A DNA stretch of 42,759 nt from Clostridia bacterium (GCA_017410195.1 JAFQRF010000016.1:1-42759); one strand, 5' to 3'; counted from the stretch's first letter, positions 1 to 8,612 are shown. The notes: a model not told the origin generated them from the sequence alone. Translations and numbers: made by a program.

Positions 1-327
1 CTTGCACCGCTTGCATGCATAAAACTGATGCTTCTCACACTCACTCCCGAAGAAATTGATTATGTTTTCGAAAAAGAAATTCTTACTGATGACCTTATAA
101 CAATCGGTGCGGACTTCACGGGAATCGGAAACGTTATGAAGTTTGACCCCAAGGATCTTATCAATAAAGCAAAGCAGGTCTGCAGCGACACCGAACTGCT
201 CAAAAAGATTATCAACTGCGGCGTACGCATGGGTAAGGTTTCGGCGGCGTGTACAATGATGCCCAAGAAATGGAATGAAAACCGTGTCAAGGCATGGGCA
301 AAGGTATATAATTTCTCATTTAAATAA
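1..327 (+). CDS. C-terminal part of an unrecognised protein (5' truncated by window edge)
   Basis: The reading frame is open from base 1 to a TAA stop at 325-327, giving about 108 residues. The ATG at 28 has no ribosome binding site, so the true start is probably outside the window. The visible part is soluble, mixed alpha/beta and lysine-rich near the end, with LTPEEIDYVF near the start and ADFTGIGNVMKF in the middle. No signal peptide or membrane segment is visible. I do not recognise the family. A good terminator follows 39 bases after the stop, so this is the last gene of its transcript. Confidence 0.6.
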   Translation, partial: LAPLACIKLMLLTLTPEEIDYVFEKEILTDDLITIGADFTGIGNVMKFDPKDLINKAKQVCSDTELLKKIINCGVRMGKVSAACTMMPKKWNENRVKAWAKVYNFSFK

Positions 328-365
328 ACACGGTCGAAAAAAACCAAACAAAATTGATTCTTAAT

Positions 366-408
366 TGGCTTGTATCGGAATTAAACCAATACAAGCCATT
401 TTTTATTT
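366..408 (+). terminator. Rho-independent terminator after the truncated first gene
   Basis: A 10-bp stem pairs 366-375 (TGGCTTGTAT) with 389-398 (ATACAAGCCA). Two further G-C pairs lie inside after a C/A mismatch, and a T-rich run (399-408) follows. An A-rich stretch upstream suggests it may act on both strands. Confidence 0.8.
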
Positions 409-500
409 GTATGCAAATCTTTTTTGAATCAATTTCACAGCACCTTAAGATTTCTCACGCTTCACAAATAATTTGTTAGAAATTTTCTGATAATTTCTGC

Positions 501-529
501 ATGAAATTCTAAATTTTATATGCTATAAT
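501..529 (+). promoter_or_regulatory. Probable sigma-A promoter for veg
   Basis: The -35-like ATGAAA (501-506) is followed by a 17-base spacer and a perfect TATAAT (524-529). A TGC just upstream gives an extended -10. The start codon lies 32 bases downstream of the -10. Confidence 0.65.
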
Positions 530-560
530 TAAAATACTCTACAGAACAGGAACATAAAAT

Positions 561-806
561 ATGAGCACACTTGATTTAATTAAAGCTCAGATAAAGAACC
601 TCTACGAAAACAACCCGAACATTCACATCAACATTTCACTTACGCATCCAAGGCTACACTTAACAAACGACCCTGTTACCATCAAGGGAGTTTACCCTCA
701 TTTTTTCCGAATTGAAGAAACAAGCAGCGGAGTTCCGAAATGCCACACTCTGCAATATACAGATGTTTTAACAGGTCAGGTTTCAATTGAAGAAATGAAA
801 AAATAA
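561..806 (+). CDS. veg: Veg family protein
   Basis: This 81-residue protein matches the Veg (DUF1021) family of Firmicutes in length and signature: IKGVYPHFFRIEE in the middle, then PKCHTLQYTDVLTGQV. Veg is a small SH3-like-fold cytoplasmic protein. In Bacillus subtilis it is very highly transcribed and has been linked to biofilm matrix gene expression; its molecular role is unsettled. An AGGAAC ribosome binding site lies just before the ATG. It has its own promoter and is probably monocistronic, ending in a short hairpin that overlaps the convergent HAD gene. Family identity is confident; function in this organism is not. Confidence 0.93.
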   Translation: MSTLDLIKAQIKNLYENNPNIHINISLTHPRLHLTNDPVTIKGVYPHFFRIEETSSGVPKCHTLQYTDVLTGQVSIEEMKK

Positions 807-808
807 AG

Positions 809-836
809 GGCTGCAAATGCAGCCATCATTTTATAT
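809..836 (+). terminator. Short hairpin terminator after veg
   Basis: A GC-rich 6-bp stem GGCTGC/GCAGCC (809-814 with 819-824) with an AAAT loop starts 3 bases after the veg stop. The following T-tract is weak (ATCATTTTATAT). It overlaps the 3' end of the convergent gene. Confidence 0.5.
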
Positions 837-1478
837 AAAATTCTCAATATCCTTAACCGTTTCGGCGATATATGTTGCACCTGCGGTTTCAAGTTCTTCA
901 CGGCTTCCGTAGCCGAAAAGCACTCCGATTGAATCAATTCCGTTTTTGTTTGCGCCGATTATATCGTGTTCTCTGTCGCCGACCATAACAACCGCCGTTT
1001 TATCGGTTATTCCGCACTCTGAAAGTGCGTATTCAATAACCTCGGCTTTGTTTGTACGTGTTTCACCCATTGTACTGCCTGCCGCGAAAAGAAAGAATTT
1101 ATCAAGACCGAAATATCGAAGAATTTCCTTTGCAAAAGGTTCGGGTTTTGAGGTTGCAAGAATAATCTTTTTACCTTTTTCATAAAGCGATGCAAGAAGA
1201 TCTTCAATTCCGTCATAAACGGTGTTTTCATATATGCCCTTATCTTTATAATATTCCCTGTAGTAATCAACGGATTTTACAGCTTCTTCGTGAGAAAATC
1301 CGAAATATTTTTCAAAAGAATCTATAAGCGGCGGTCCGATAAATTTATAAAGACTTGCTCTGTCCTCAACTTCAATGCCGTATTTTTTCAGCGCATGCAT
1401 AACGGAATTTGTAATACCCAATCCGGGGTCGGTCAGAGTACCGTCAAGGTCAAAAAGTATAACATCATATTTGCTCAA
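831..1478 (-). CDS. HAD superfamily hydrolase, phosphoglycolate phosphatase-like
   Basis: A 215-residue HAD phosphatase with the expected motif order: motif I LFDLDGTLTD (residues 8-17) with nucleophile and acid/base aspartates, a helical cap (about 20-85), motif II around ATSKPEP, a lysine for motif III, and motif IV VMVGDREHD. The cap type and length fit the Gph/PGMB-like subfamily IA, members of which dephosphorylate phosphoglycolate, nucleotides or sugar phosphates; the substrate cannot be read from the sequence. The start codon is TTG, preceded by AGAGGTGG at good spacing. It lies 12 bases after the YdcF-like gene on the same strand and is probably co-transcribed with it. Confidence 0.88.
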   Translation of the reverse strand: MSKYDVILFDLDGTLTDPGLGITNSVMHALKKYGIEVEDRASLYKFIGPPLIDSFEKYFGFSHEEAVKSVDYYREYYKDKGIYENTVYDGIEDLLASLYEKGKKIILATSKPEPFAKEILRYFGLDKFFLFAAGSTMGETRTNKAEVIEYALSECGITDKTAVVMVGDREHDIIGANKNGIDSIGVLFGYGSREELETAGATYIAETVKDIENFI

Positions 1479-1490
1479 TTATTCCACCTC

Positions 1491-2060
1491 TTATTTCTTT
1501 TTAAGTACATACAGTCCAAAAATTACGGAAACTTCACGAAGATAGTTTTCGGGAATTGTGTGCCGCTCTATTTCTGCGCCGAGATGCGTTGCATTTATCC
1601 CGAGTGACTTTGCGAGCCTTTCCGCACGCCAGATATGAAAACTGTTACTGACAAAAGCAACAGCATAGTCCTCTCCGAGCTTTTCTTTCAGAATTTCGGT
1701 TGAGAAAACAAAATTTTCATAGGTCGTGGTCGATTTGTCTTCCTTTATGATTATATTTTCGGGAATACCTTTCGAGAGAAGATAATCATACATTGCCTGA
1801 GCTTCACTAAGATTTTCATTTTTTACGTTTCCGCCCGAAACAATAAGCAGAGCATTCGGATTCTTTTTATGATATTCAATTGCTTTGTCAAGTCTTTTTG
1901 CAAGATTCGGCGGCACCTTATCGCCGTCAAGACCCTTGCCGAGAACAATAACCGCATCCTCTTTGAACGTTACATTATCCCGTCTGCCGTAAACGGCAAG
2001 GGCGAAACACGCCGATAATATAATAAGGATAAATATAATAAATATAATCAATATAATCAT
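1491..2060 (-). CDS. YdcF/ElyC/SanA-type DUF218 membrane-anchored protein
   Basis: This 189-residue protein has one very hydrophobic N-terminal segment (residues 1-22) followed by a soluble domain with DUF218 features: AVIVLGKGLDGDKVPP, LLIVSGG, SEAQAMYDYLLSKGIP, and SNSFHIWRAERLAKSLG. The family includes E. coli YdcF, SanA and ElyC, which affect envelope integrity or lipid-carrier use; biochemistry is poorly known. The ATG follows GGTGAT. The pckG terminator lies between this gene and pckG, so expression may come from readthrough or an unseen promoter. Family is fairly certain; role is not. Confidence 0.85.
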   Translation of the reverse strand: MIILIIFIIFILIILSACFALAVYGRRDNVTFKEDAVIVLGKGLDGDKVPPNLAKRLDKAIEYHKKNPNALLIVSGGNVKNENLSEAQAMYDYLLSKGIPENIIIKEDKSTTTYENFVFSTEILKEKLGEDYAVAFVSNSFHIWRAERLAKSLGINATHLGAEIERHTIPENYLREVSVIFGLYVLKKK

Positions 2061-2077
2061 TTTATCACCGCATTTGT

Positions 2078-2103
2078 AAAAAAGGCACCGTTTTCACGAT
2101 GCC
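2078..2103 (-). terminator. Rho-independent terminator of pckG
   Basis: On the minus strand a 7-bp stem GGCATCG/CGGTGCC with a 6-base loop (2084-2103) is followed directly by TTTTTT (2083-2078). It begins 8 bases after the pckG stop. Confidence 0.85.
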
Positions 2104-2110
2104 CTTAAAA

Positions 2111-3889
2111 TTATTTAATGTTTGCTTTGAGAGTTTCAAGCTCTGCCTTAAGAGTTGCGGGAAGTCTGTCAAACTTACCGTAGAATTCTTCGATACCTGC
2201 AACTTCGTCCTTCCAGAGTGAAACGTCAACGCTGAGAAGCTCCTTGAGCTGTGCATCGCTTACTTCATCTTCGATGCCTTCAAGGTTGATATCTGCTGCC
2301 TTGGGAACATAACCGATAGCTGTTTCGTCAGCCTCAACCTTGCCTTCGCAGCGGTCGATAATCCAGTCAAGAACACGAAGGTTGTCGCCGAAACCGGGCC
2401 ACATGAAGTTGCCTTCGTCATCCTTACGGAACCAGTTAACGTTGAAGATCTTGGGAGCCTTTTCGGGGTCAAGACCTGCACCGATGTTAATCCAATGCTG
2501 CCAGTAATCAGCCATATTGTAGCCGCAGAAGGGAAGCATTGCCATGGGGTCGCGGCGAACAACACCTACTGCACCTGATGCTGCAGCAGTTGTTTCGGAA
2601 GCCATGATTGAACCGACGAATACACCGTGGTTCCAGTCTCTTGACTGATAAACGAGGGGAGCAAGCTTTGCACGTCTGCCGCCGAATACGATAGCTGAGA
2701 TGGGAACACCGTCGGGATTCTCAAACTCGGAGCTGATGCAGGGGCAGTTAACAGCGGGAGCTGTGAAACGGCTGTTAGGATGTGCACCCTTTTCTTCGCT
2801 CTCCTGACCGTTCCAGGGATTACCCTTCCATTCAACAGCGTTTGCGGGAGGATTCTTATCAAGACCTTCCCACCAAACTGTGTTATCATCAAGATTATGA
2901 GCAACGTTGGTGAAGATTGTGCCCTTTCTTGTTGAAGCAAGAGCATTGGGATTTGACTTCTCGTTTGTGCCGGGGGCAACGCCGAAGAAACCGTTTTCGG
3001 GGTTGATAGCATAGAGTCTGCCATCCTCACCCTTGCGGATCCATGAAATATCGTCACCTACGCACCATACACGGTAGCCGTTCTTATAATATCCCTCGGG
3101 AGGAATAAGCATAGCAAGGTTGGTCTTACCGCAAGCTGAAGGGAATGCGGCACAGATGTATCTGATTTCGCCGTCGGGCTTCTGGAGACCGAGGATGAGC
3201 ATATGCTCTGCCTGCCAGCCTTCGTTCTTGCCTTGATATGAAGCGATTCTGAGAGCAAAGCATTTCTTGCCGAGAAGAACGTTTCCGCCGTAACCTGAGT
3301 TAACAGAGATGATTGTGTTATCCTGGGGGAATTGGCAGATATATCTCTTTTCTTCGTCGATGTCGCACTTGCAGTGGAGACCGCGAACCCAGTCCTCGCT
3401 GTCGCCGAGAGCCTTAAGAACATCGGTGCCTACTCTGGTCATAATAACCATATTAAGAACAACATAGATTGAGTCAGTAAGTTCAATACCGATCTTTGAG
3501 AACTTTGAACCGACGGGACCCATTGAATAGGGAATTACATACATAGTTCTGCCCTTGTAGCTGTCTTTTGCGATAGCGTAGAGCATTTCATAAGCTTCTG
3601 CGGGATCCATCCAGTTGTTGGTGGGGCCTGCTTCTTCTTTTGTGGGAGCGCAGATGAAGGTTCTGCCTTCAACACGGGCAACGTCGTTGACTGCTGTTCT
3701 GTGAAGATAGCAATCGGGAAGAAGCTCCTGATTGAGCTTAATCATTTCGCCTGTTGAGCAAGCTTCTGCTCTGAGAGCTTCAATCTGCTCCTGAGTGCCG
3801 TCAATCCAAACAACTTTTTCGGGCTTAACGAGATCAATTTTTTCGTTAATCCATGAAAGAACGCTCTTATTGGAAGTCATGTTTTCCAT
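2111..3889 (-). CDS. pckG: Phosphoenolpyruvate carboxykinase (GTP)
   Basis: At 592 residues this matches the GTP-dependent PEP carboxykinase family, which interconverts oxaloacetate plus GTP with PEP, CO2 and GDP. Visible hallmarks are the kinase-1 P-loop FPSACGKTNLAML with the hyper-reactive cysteine, the kinase-2/metal region WCVGDDISWIRKGEDGRLYA, FGGRRAKLAPLVYQSRDWNH near residue 410, and an N-terminal YVIPYSMGP. Domain order and length are complete. AAGGAG lies just before the ATG, and a strong promoter 120 bases upstream gives a leader of about 115 bases. The terminator follows immediately, so it is monocistronic. It probably links PEP and oxaloacetate in fermentation or anaplerosis. Most Clostridia carry the ATP-type enzyme (PckA), so this isoform is notable. 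Confidence 0.97.
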   Translation of the reverse strand: MENMTSNKSVLSWINEKIDLVKPEKVVWIDGTQEQIEALRAEACSTGEMIKLNQELLPDCYLHRTAVNDVARVEGRTFICAPTKEEAGPTNNWMDPAEAYEMLYAIAKDSYKGRTMYVIPYSMGPVGSKFSKIGIELTDSIYVVLNMVIMTRVGTDVLKALGDSEDWVRGLHCKCDIDEEKRYICQFPQDNTIISVNSGYGGNVLLGKKCFALRIASYQGKNEGWQAEHMLILGLQKPDGEIRYICAAFPSACGKTNLAMLIPPEGYYKNGYRVWCVGDDISWIRKGEDGRLYAINPENGFFGVAPGTNEKSNPNALASTRKGTIFTNVAHNLDDNTVWWEGLDKNPPANAVEWKGNPWNGQESEEKGAHPNSRFTAPAVNCPCISSEFENPDGVPISAIVFGGRRAKLAPLVYQSRDWNHGVFVGSIMASETTAAASGAVGVVRRDPMAMLPFCGYNMADYWQHWINIGAGLDPEKAPKIFNVNWFRKDDEGNFMWPGFGDNLRVLDWIIDRCEGKVEADETAIGYVPKAADINLEGIEDEVSDAQLKELLSVDVSLWKDEVAGIEEFYGKFDRLPATLKAELETLKANIK

Positions 3890-4010
3890 AGTAATTTCTC
3901 CTTTCTTACAGAAAAACCAACAATATTTAACAAATTTTTTCGGTTATCGAAGTCCGATTTGTGACACTTGTCGTCATCAATCATTCTCTTTCTTAACCTT
4001 ACCCATTATA

Positions 4011-4038
4011 ATTATATCATACATTTTTGTAAAGTCAA
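4011..4038 (-). promoter_or_regulatory. Sigma-A promoter of pckG
   Basis: On the minus strand TTGACT (4038-4033), a 16-base spacer and a perfect TATAAT (4016-4011). The transcript would start near 4004, leaving a leader of about 115 bases in which I see no recognisable riboswitch. Confidence 0.8.
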
Positions 4039-4095
4039 TACAAACAGTAAATTTTGCATAATCTTTTTCCTTAAAATTCATTTTTTCGATAAATT

Positions 4096-5112
4096 TTACT
4101 GATTATGCTCGTCTATGGGCATTGTTGCGAAGGCATTGAGTTCCAATCCTGCAATATTGCCGTTTCTGAATTCATAATAAGCCTGCGCACCGACCATGGC
4201 GGCATTATCTCCGCAAAGCGAAAGCTCGGGCATATAAAGCTGCCAGCCTTTTTTGTTGCAGACATCCGACATTCTCTTTCTCAGACGGAAATTTGCGGAA
4301 ACGCCGCCTGCAAGGACAATTTTATCAAATCCGTATGTTTCTGCTGCTTTGACGGTGTTATTGACAAGACAGTCGGAAACGGTTTCGATGCAGCTTGCGC
4401 CAAGGTCAGGCACACTGACCTCAATCCCCTTCTGCTTTGAGTTATGAATGATGTTCACAACCGCCGTTTTAAGCCCCGAAAAGCTGAAATCATATTCGCT
4501 TCCTTCAACCCTCGGATGAGGAAGCTTATAAACTGAAGAATCGCCGTCAACACTTATTCTGTCAAGATTGACACCGCCGGGGTAAGGCAGCCCCATTGCT
4601 CTTGCCGCCTTATCCATACATTCGCCTGCCGCATCGTCTCTTGTTCTGCCGATAATCGAGAAATCGGTGTAATCATTGACTGCAACAATATGGCTGTGAC
4701 CGCCCGAAACAACAAGGCAGAGGAAGGGCGGCTCAAGCTCTGCGTGGGAGATATAGTTAGCCGCAATATGCGAGCGAAGATGATGCACGGGAATAAGCGG
4801 CAAGCCAGTTGAATAAGCAAGACCCTTTGCAAAGTTAACGCCAACGAGAAGTGCGCCTATAAGACCGGGGGCATATGTTACGGCAATTGCATCGATATCG
4901 GAATAGTCGACGCCTGCATCGCTCATTGCTTTTGAAACAACTCCGCTTATCGCCTGAGCATGCATTCTTGACGCAATTTCAGGCACAACGCCTCCGTATA
5001 TAATATGCTCGCTGACCTGGGATGCTATTACGCTTGAGAGAACTTTTCTGCCGTCCTCAACAACGGCTGCAGCTGTTTCGTCACATGAAGATTCAATTGC
5101 AAGGATTTTCAT
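4096..5112 (-). CDS. tsaD: tRNA N6-adenosine threonylcarbamoyltransferase TsaD
   Basis: A 338-residue Kae1/TsaD protein that transfers the threonylcarbamoyl group to A37 of ANN-decoding tRNAs, working with TsaB and TsaE. Evidence: N-terminal ILAIESSCDETAAAVV, the metal-binding HxxxH (HHLRSH, where many homologues have E-G between the histidines), VVSGGHSHIV, DDAAGECMDKAARAMGLPYPGG, and the C-terminal AGGVSANFRLRKRM with CGDNAAM. Full length. It is the last gene of the polA-ptp-rimI-tsaD operon, 18 bases after rimI. The rimI/tsaD pairing is common in Firmicutes. TsaB and TsaE are not in this window. Confidence 0.97.
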   Translation of the reverse strand: MKILAIESSCDETAAAVVEDGRKVLSSVIASQVSEHIIYGGVVPEIASRMHAQAISGVVSKAMSDAGVDYSDIDAIAVTYAPGLIGALLVGVNFAKGLAYSTGLPLIPVHHLRSHIAANYISHAELEPPFLCLVVSGGHSHIVAVNDYTDFSIIGRTRDDAAGECMDKAARAMGLPYPGGVNLDRISVDGDSSVYKLPHPRVEGSEYDFSFSGLKTAVVNIIHNSKQKGIEVSVPDLGASCIETVSDCLVNNTVKAAETYGFDKIVLAGGVSANFRLRKRMSDVCNKKGWQLYMPELSLCGDNAAMVGAQAYYEFRNGNIAGLELNAFATMPIDEHNQ

Positions 5113-5130
5113 ACTGTCAACACCTCTGTG

Positions 5131-5568
5131 TCAGAAATATTTGGTATAAATAACTCCGTTTTCAGTCGGAGCAGAATAAAAATTCTTTCTTATTCCCGCT
5201 TTTCCAAAGCCTTCGGATTCATAGAGCGTTATTGCGGGAGCATTGCTCTCACGAACTTCAAGAGTGATGAATTCGCAGCTTCTGCTCTTTGCACCGTCAC
5301 AGGCAGCTTTGAGGAGCGCTCTGCCGATACCAAGCTTACGGTACTCACTAAAAACCGCAACGTTGGTTATATACGCTTCGCCGCAGATTTCCTGCACTCC
5401 GATATAACCCATTACTGCATCCGAAACCGCAACAAGGAAATGTGAATTCTCATTTGCCAGCTCTTCGGAAAGAGCTTTTTCGCTCCACGGCTCGGAAAAG
5501 CATTCTTTTTCGAGAGAAGCAATCTGTCCGATATGCTCTGCGCTCATTTTTTTGAGGGTAAATTTCAT
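5131..5568 (-). CDS. rimI: Ribosomal-protein-alanine N-acetyltransferase RimI-like
   Basis: A 145-residue GNAT acetyltransferase. The acetyl-CoA loop is visible as VFSEYRKLGIGRALLKAA (R/QxxGxG/A motif), followed by FITLEVRESNAPAITLYESEGF and a C-terminal Y-rich strand, the typical RimI pattern. It is predicted to acetylate the N-terminal alanine of ribosomal protein S18, though other substrates are possible. The start codon sits 1 base after the stop of the upstream phosphatase, and its GGAGG site lies inside that gene's last codons, suggesting translational coupling. Position directly before tsaD supports the call. Confidence 0.93.
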   Translation of the reverse strand: MKFTLKKMSAEHIGQIASLEKECFSEPWSEKALSEELANENSHFLVAVSDAVMGYIGVQEICGEAYITNVAVFSEYRKLGIGRALLKAACDGAKSRSCEFITLEVRESNAPAITLYESEGFGKAGIRKNFYSAPTENGVIYTKYF

Positions 5569-5569
5569 T

Positions 5570-5998
5570 TTAATCCTCCGAAATTATGTCATCAAACTGC
5601 AGACCGAGCGCCGTCTTGATATAGTTTGCAGTTTTAATATAGGTTTCAAGGTCGCCTCCGAACGGGTCGGGAATTCCGCCGCCGAGAATTGTTATTTTCT
5701 CAGTCGGAACATACATTGAAAGACTTGCCGCATGCTCGGGAGTCATACAGACGAATTTATCTGTTTCATCAAGAATATAGCTTGTTATTCTTCTTGCTCT
5801 GTGAGCGGAAATATCAACCCCGAATCGCTCGCAAGCTTTGACGGAGTTCGGAGTCACCTCATCCCCCGTCATCGCAAACAACCCTGCACTTGAGCAGGTT
5901 ACGTTATCAATATTTTTTTCGGCAAGCATTTTTTTGAAAAGTCCCTCTGCCATGGGACTGCGGCAAGTGTTGCCGGTACATACAAACAATATATTCAT
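5570..5998 (-). CDS. Low-molecular-weight phosphatase, probably protein-arginine phosphatase (YwlE type)
   Basis: A 142-residue LMW-PTP-fold protein with the P-loop FVCTGNTCRSPMAEG at the N-terminus (nucleophile Cys7, Arg13) and the general acid in DPFGG (about Asp111). Position 11 is threonine (CTGNTCR). In Bacillus YwlE this threonine favours phosphoarginine, while tyrosine-specific relatives have isoleucine there. The DPFGG plus following helix also resembles YwlE more than Wzb-type PTPs. It therefore probably reverses McsB-type arginine phosphorylation; this is inferred, and no McsB is in the window. It sits 11 bases downstream of polA and is coupled to rimI. Confidence 0.85.
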   Translation of the reverse strand: MNILFVCTGNTCRSPMAEGLFKKMLAEKNIDNVTCSSAGLFAMTGDEVTPNSVKACERFGVDISAHRARRITSYILDETDKFVCMTPEHAASLSMYVPTEKITILGGGIPDPFGGDLETYIKTANYIKTALGLQFDDIISED

Positions 5999-6009
5999 AA
6001 TCCTATTCC

Positions 6010-8583
6010 TTACTTTGACTCATACCATGTTTTTCCTATGCCGACATCCGCCTGCATAAGAACGCGCATTTTAACTGCATTTTCCATTTCACGCTTAACG
6101 ATTCCCGCAACGATTTTAGCTTCGGATTCGGGGGCTTCAACAATAAGTTCGTCGTGCACCTGCATAATGAGCTTTGCATCAAGGCACTGCTCTTTGAGGC
6201 AGGTCCATACTCTTATCATTGCGATTTTGATTATATCCGCCGCCGTACCCTGAATGGGCATATTAAGAGCAACTCTTTCACCGAAAGCACGCATCATTGC
6301 ATTGGAAGAAGTAAGCTCGGGAAGATATCTTCTGCGGGCAAAAACGGTTTCAACGTAGCCGTTTTCTTTTGCCTTTTCGATAATACCCTTCATATAACTG
6401 CGTACGCCGCTGAAATGCTCAAGATAGCCTTTGATATAGCTGTCCGCCTCAGCACGGGTAACGCCGATATCCTTTGCAAGCGAAAAAGCACCGATACCGT
6501 AAACAATGCCGAAGTTGACGGCTTTTGCTCTGCTTCGCATAAGCGGAGTAACCATCATAAGCGGCATATTGAACACCTGGGATGCAGTAATTGCGTGGAT
6601 ATCGTCGCCGTTGTTGAAAGCATCAATCATATTTTGGTCATTTGCAATATGAGCAAGAACACGCAGCTCAATCTGCGAATAGTCGGCATCAATCAGAACG
6701 CAGCCATCCTTCGCCTTGAAGAATTTTCTCATTTCTCTGCCGAGTTCCGAACGCACGGGAATATTCTGGAGATTCGGTTCGGTTGATGAAATTCTGCCTG
6801 TTCTGGTTTCGGTCTGATTAAGGCTTGAATGAATTCTGCCGTCATCGCCGATAACTTTCAGAAGTCCATCGCAGTAAGTTGATTTCAGCTTTGCGAGGGT
6901 TCGGTATTCAAGTATCTTTGCAACAACGGGATAATCCGCCGCAAGTCCCTCAAGCACATCAGCATTGGTCGAATATCCGCTCTTTGTTTTCTTTTTTGCA
7001 GGCAGCCCCATTTTTTCAAACAGAGCCTCACCGAGCTGTTTCGGTGAATTGAGGTTGAATTCATAGCCGACCTCGGAATAAATTTCATCAACAAGCTTTT
7101 CGATTCTGAACTGCAAATCCACTCCGAAATTCTTGATTCCGAGCGCATCGACAAGGAAGCCTTCACGCTCCATTGTTGCAAGCACTCTTGCAAGCGGAAG
7201 CTCGATTTCTTCAAGCAGTCTTTTCTGATTGTGTTCTTCGATGAGTTTGTTGAGATTTTCAAACGCCTTGGGAAGATATGCCGCAAAGAATGCACCTTCA
7301 TTCTCCGCATCGGGCAATTCGGCATTTGCATATTCGGCAATAATTCTTTTGAGGTCATATGCACCCGAGGAGGGGTTAATGACATAAGCCGAAAGCATTG
7401 CATCGCCCGAAACTGAATTAATTTCAATATCGTTTCTGTAATCGTAGAAAAACGCATAAAGCTGTTTTGAATTATAGGTGTATTTTTTGATTTCTTTTTC
7501 AAAAAGAAAATCGGAACAGAACAAAGCATAGCCGTCGGTATCGGGATTAACCTCGGCAACTCCGTTATCGGTTCTGAAAAGAAAAACTCCGTTTTCAAAG
7601 GTAAAATATGCTTCTCCCGCTTTTTTGAGAAGATTGAAAAACAGTTTCAAATCATCTTGAATATATTTTTCGCAACAAATTTTCTCCTTCTCAACTTCTT
7701 CTGATTTTTCGGGAGCTTTGAGGTCAAGACGTTCAATCATCTTATACATTTCAAGGTCGGCAAGAATACCCGTAACCTTAAATGCATCGGGCTGTGCGGG
7801 AACATAGGCCGAGTAATCGCTTTCAACGGGAGCGTTTGTTTTGATTGTTCCGAGTTCACGGCTGAGATACGCCATTTCCTTGTCGCTCACAAGCTTATCG
7901 TGAACACCTTTTTTTATATCGATTGTGTCAACATTTGCATAGATTTCGTCAATTGAACCGAATCGGCTGATTAAATCCTGCGCAGTTTTCTGACCGATAC
8001 CCGCAACGCCGGGAATGCAGTCGGATGTATCACCCATAAGCGCTTTGATATCAATCATCTGCTCGGGTGTAACAAGGTACTCTTCCTTGATTTTTTCACG
8101 GTCATATTTAACGCTCTGAGGTCTGCCCATTTTGGTTGATGCAAGGAGTACATTAACATTATCACGCACAAGCTGAAGCGAATCGCGGTCGCCCGTTGCG
8201 ATGTAGCAGAAGTCGCCGTCTTTGCAATTGGCGGCAAGAGTGCCGAGAATGTCATCCGCTTCCCAACCCGGAGCTTCGAGGATTTTATAACCCATTGCCG
8301 AAAGAAGTTCTTTCAGCGGCGGCATCTGCTGAGCAAGCTCGGGCGGCATCCCCTTTCTGTTTGCCTTATAACCCGAATACATCTCATGCCTGAATGTCGG
8401 TGCTTTCACATCGAATGCAATCGCAACCGCATCGGGCGAAACTTCTTCTTTAAGTCTGAGAAGAATATTTAAAAATCCGTATATTCCGTTTGTGAACTTA
8501 CTGCCGTCTTTGGTAGTAAGGAGCTTTATTCCGTAAAAAGCACGGTTAAGAATGCTGTTGCCGTCAAGAGCCAAAAGTTTCAT
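6010..8583 (-). CDS. polA: DNA polymerase I
   Basis: A full-length 857-residue PolA. The N-terminal 5'-3' exonuclease (about 1-290) has LLALDGNSILNRAF, GWEADDILGTLA, TGDRD and a helix-hairpin-helix IPGVAGIGQKTA. The middle 3'-5' exonuclease-like domain (about 300-465) lacks the DxE metal motif (YFTFENG at that place), so proofreading is probably absent, as in many Gram-positive enzymes. The polymerase domain carries motif A DADYSQIELRVLAH, motif B RSRAKAVNFGIVYGIG and motif C QVHDELIVEAP. Its role is Okazaki fragment processing and repair. It is the first gene of a four-gene minus-strand operon with its own promoter; AGGTGA precedes the ATG. Confidence 0.98.
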   Translation of the reverse strand: MKLLALDGNSILNRAFYGIKLLTTKDGSKFTNGIYGFLNILLRLKEEVSPDAVAIAFDVKAPTFRHEMYSGYKANRKGMPPELAQQMPPLKELLSAMGYKILEAPGWEADDILGTLAANCKDGDFCYIATGDRDSLQLVRDNVNVLLASTKMGRPQSVKYDREKIKEEYLVTPEQMIDIKALMGDTSDCIPGVAGIGQKTAQDLISRFGSIDEIYANVDTIDIKKGVHDKLVSDKEMAYLSRELGTIKTNAPVESDYSAYVPAQPDAFKVTGILADLEMYKMIERLDLKAPEKSEEVEKEKICCEKYIQDDLKLFFNLLKKAGEAYFTFENGVFLFRTDNGVAEVNPDTDGYALFCSDFLFEKEIKKYTYNSKQLYAFFYDYRNDIEINSVSGDAMLSAYVINPSSGAYDLKRIIAEYANAELPDAENEGAFFAAYLPKAFENLNKLIEEHNQKRLLEEIELPLARVLATMEREGFLVDALGIKNFGVDLQFRIEKLVDEIYSEVGYEFNLNSPKQLGEALFEKMGLPAKKKTKSGYSTNADVLEGLAADYPVVAKILEYRTLAKLKSTYCDGLLKVIGDDGRIHSSLNQTETRTGRISSTEPNLQNIPVRSELGREMRKFFKAKDGCVLIDADYSQIELRVLAHIANDQNMIDAFNNGDDIHAITASQVFNMPLMMVTPLMRSRAKAVNFGIVYGIGAFSLAKDIGVTRAEADSYIKGYLEHFSGVRSYMKGIIEKAKENGYVETVFARRRYLPELTSSNAMMRAFGERVALNMPIQGTAADIIKIAMIRVWTCLKEQCLDAKLIMQVHDELIVEAPESEAKIVAGIVKREMENAVKMRVLMQADVGIGKTWYESK

Positions 8584-8603
8584 TCCAAATCACCTCATTT
8601 TAC

Positions 8604-8612
8604 ATTATACCA
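8604..8612 (-). promoter_or_regulatory. Extended -10 promoter of polA
   Basis: The minus strand reads TGGTATAAT (8612-8604), a perfect extended -10, about 20 bases before the polA ATG. No good -35 is seen at 17 bases, which fits an extended -10 promoter. The implied leader is very short. Confidence 0.6.

Noticed and set aside
60-347. 95-codon minus-strand ORF over the first gene
   Set aside because: It overlaps the plus-strand frame that runs to a terminator, shows no RBS, and has low-complexity hydrophobic composition.
2260-3423. Long same-strand out-of-frame ORFs within pckG (e.g. 2566-3057, 3058-3423)
   Set aside because: They lie wholly inside a full-length, well-conserved pckG in another frame, lack ribosome binding sites and have Ser/Arg/Leu-biased composition typical of shadow frames.
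4741-4830. Altered HxxxH motif in TsaD (HHLRSH) as evidence for inactivity
   Set aside because: Both metal-binding histidines keep their spacing; only the residues between them differ, which is common variation.
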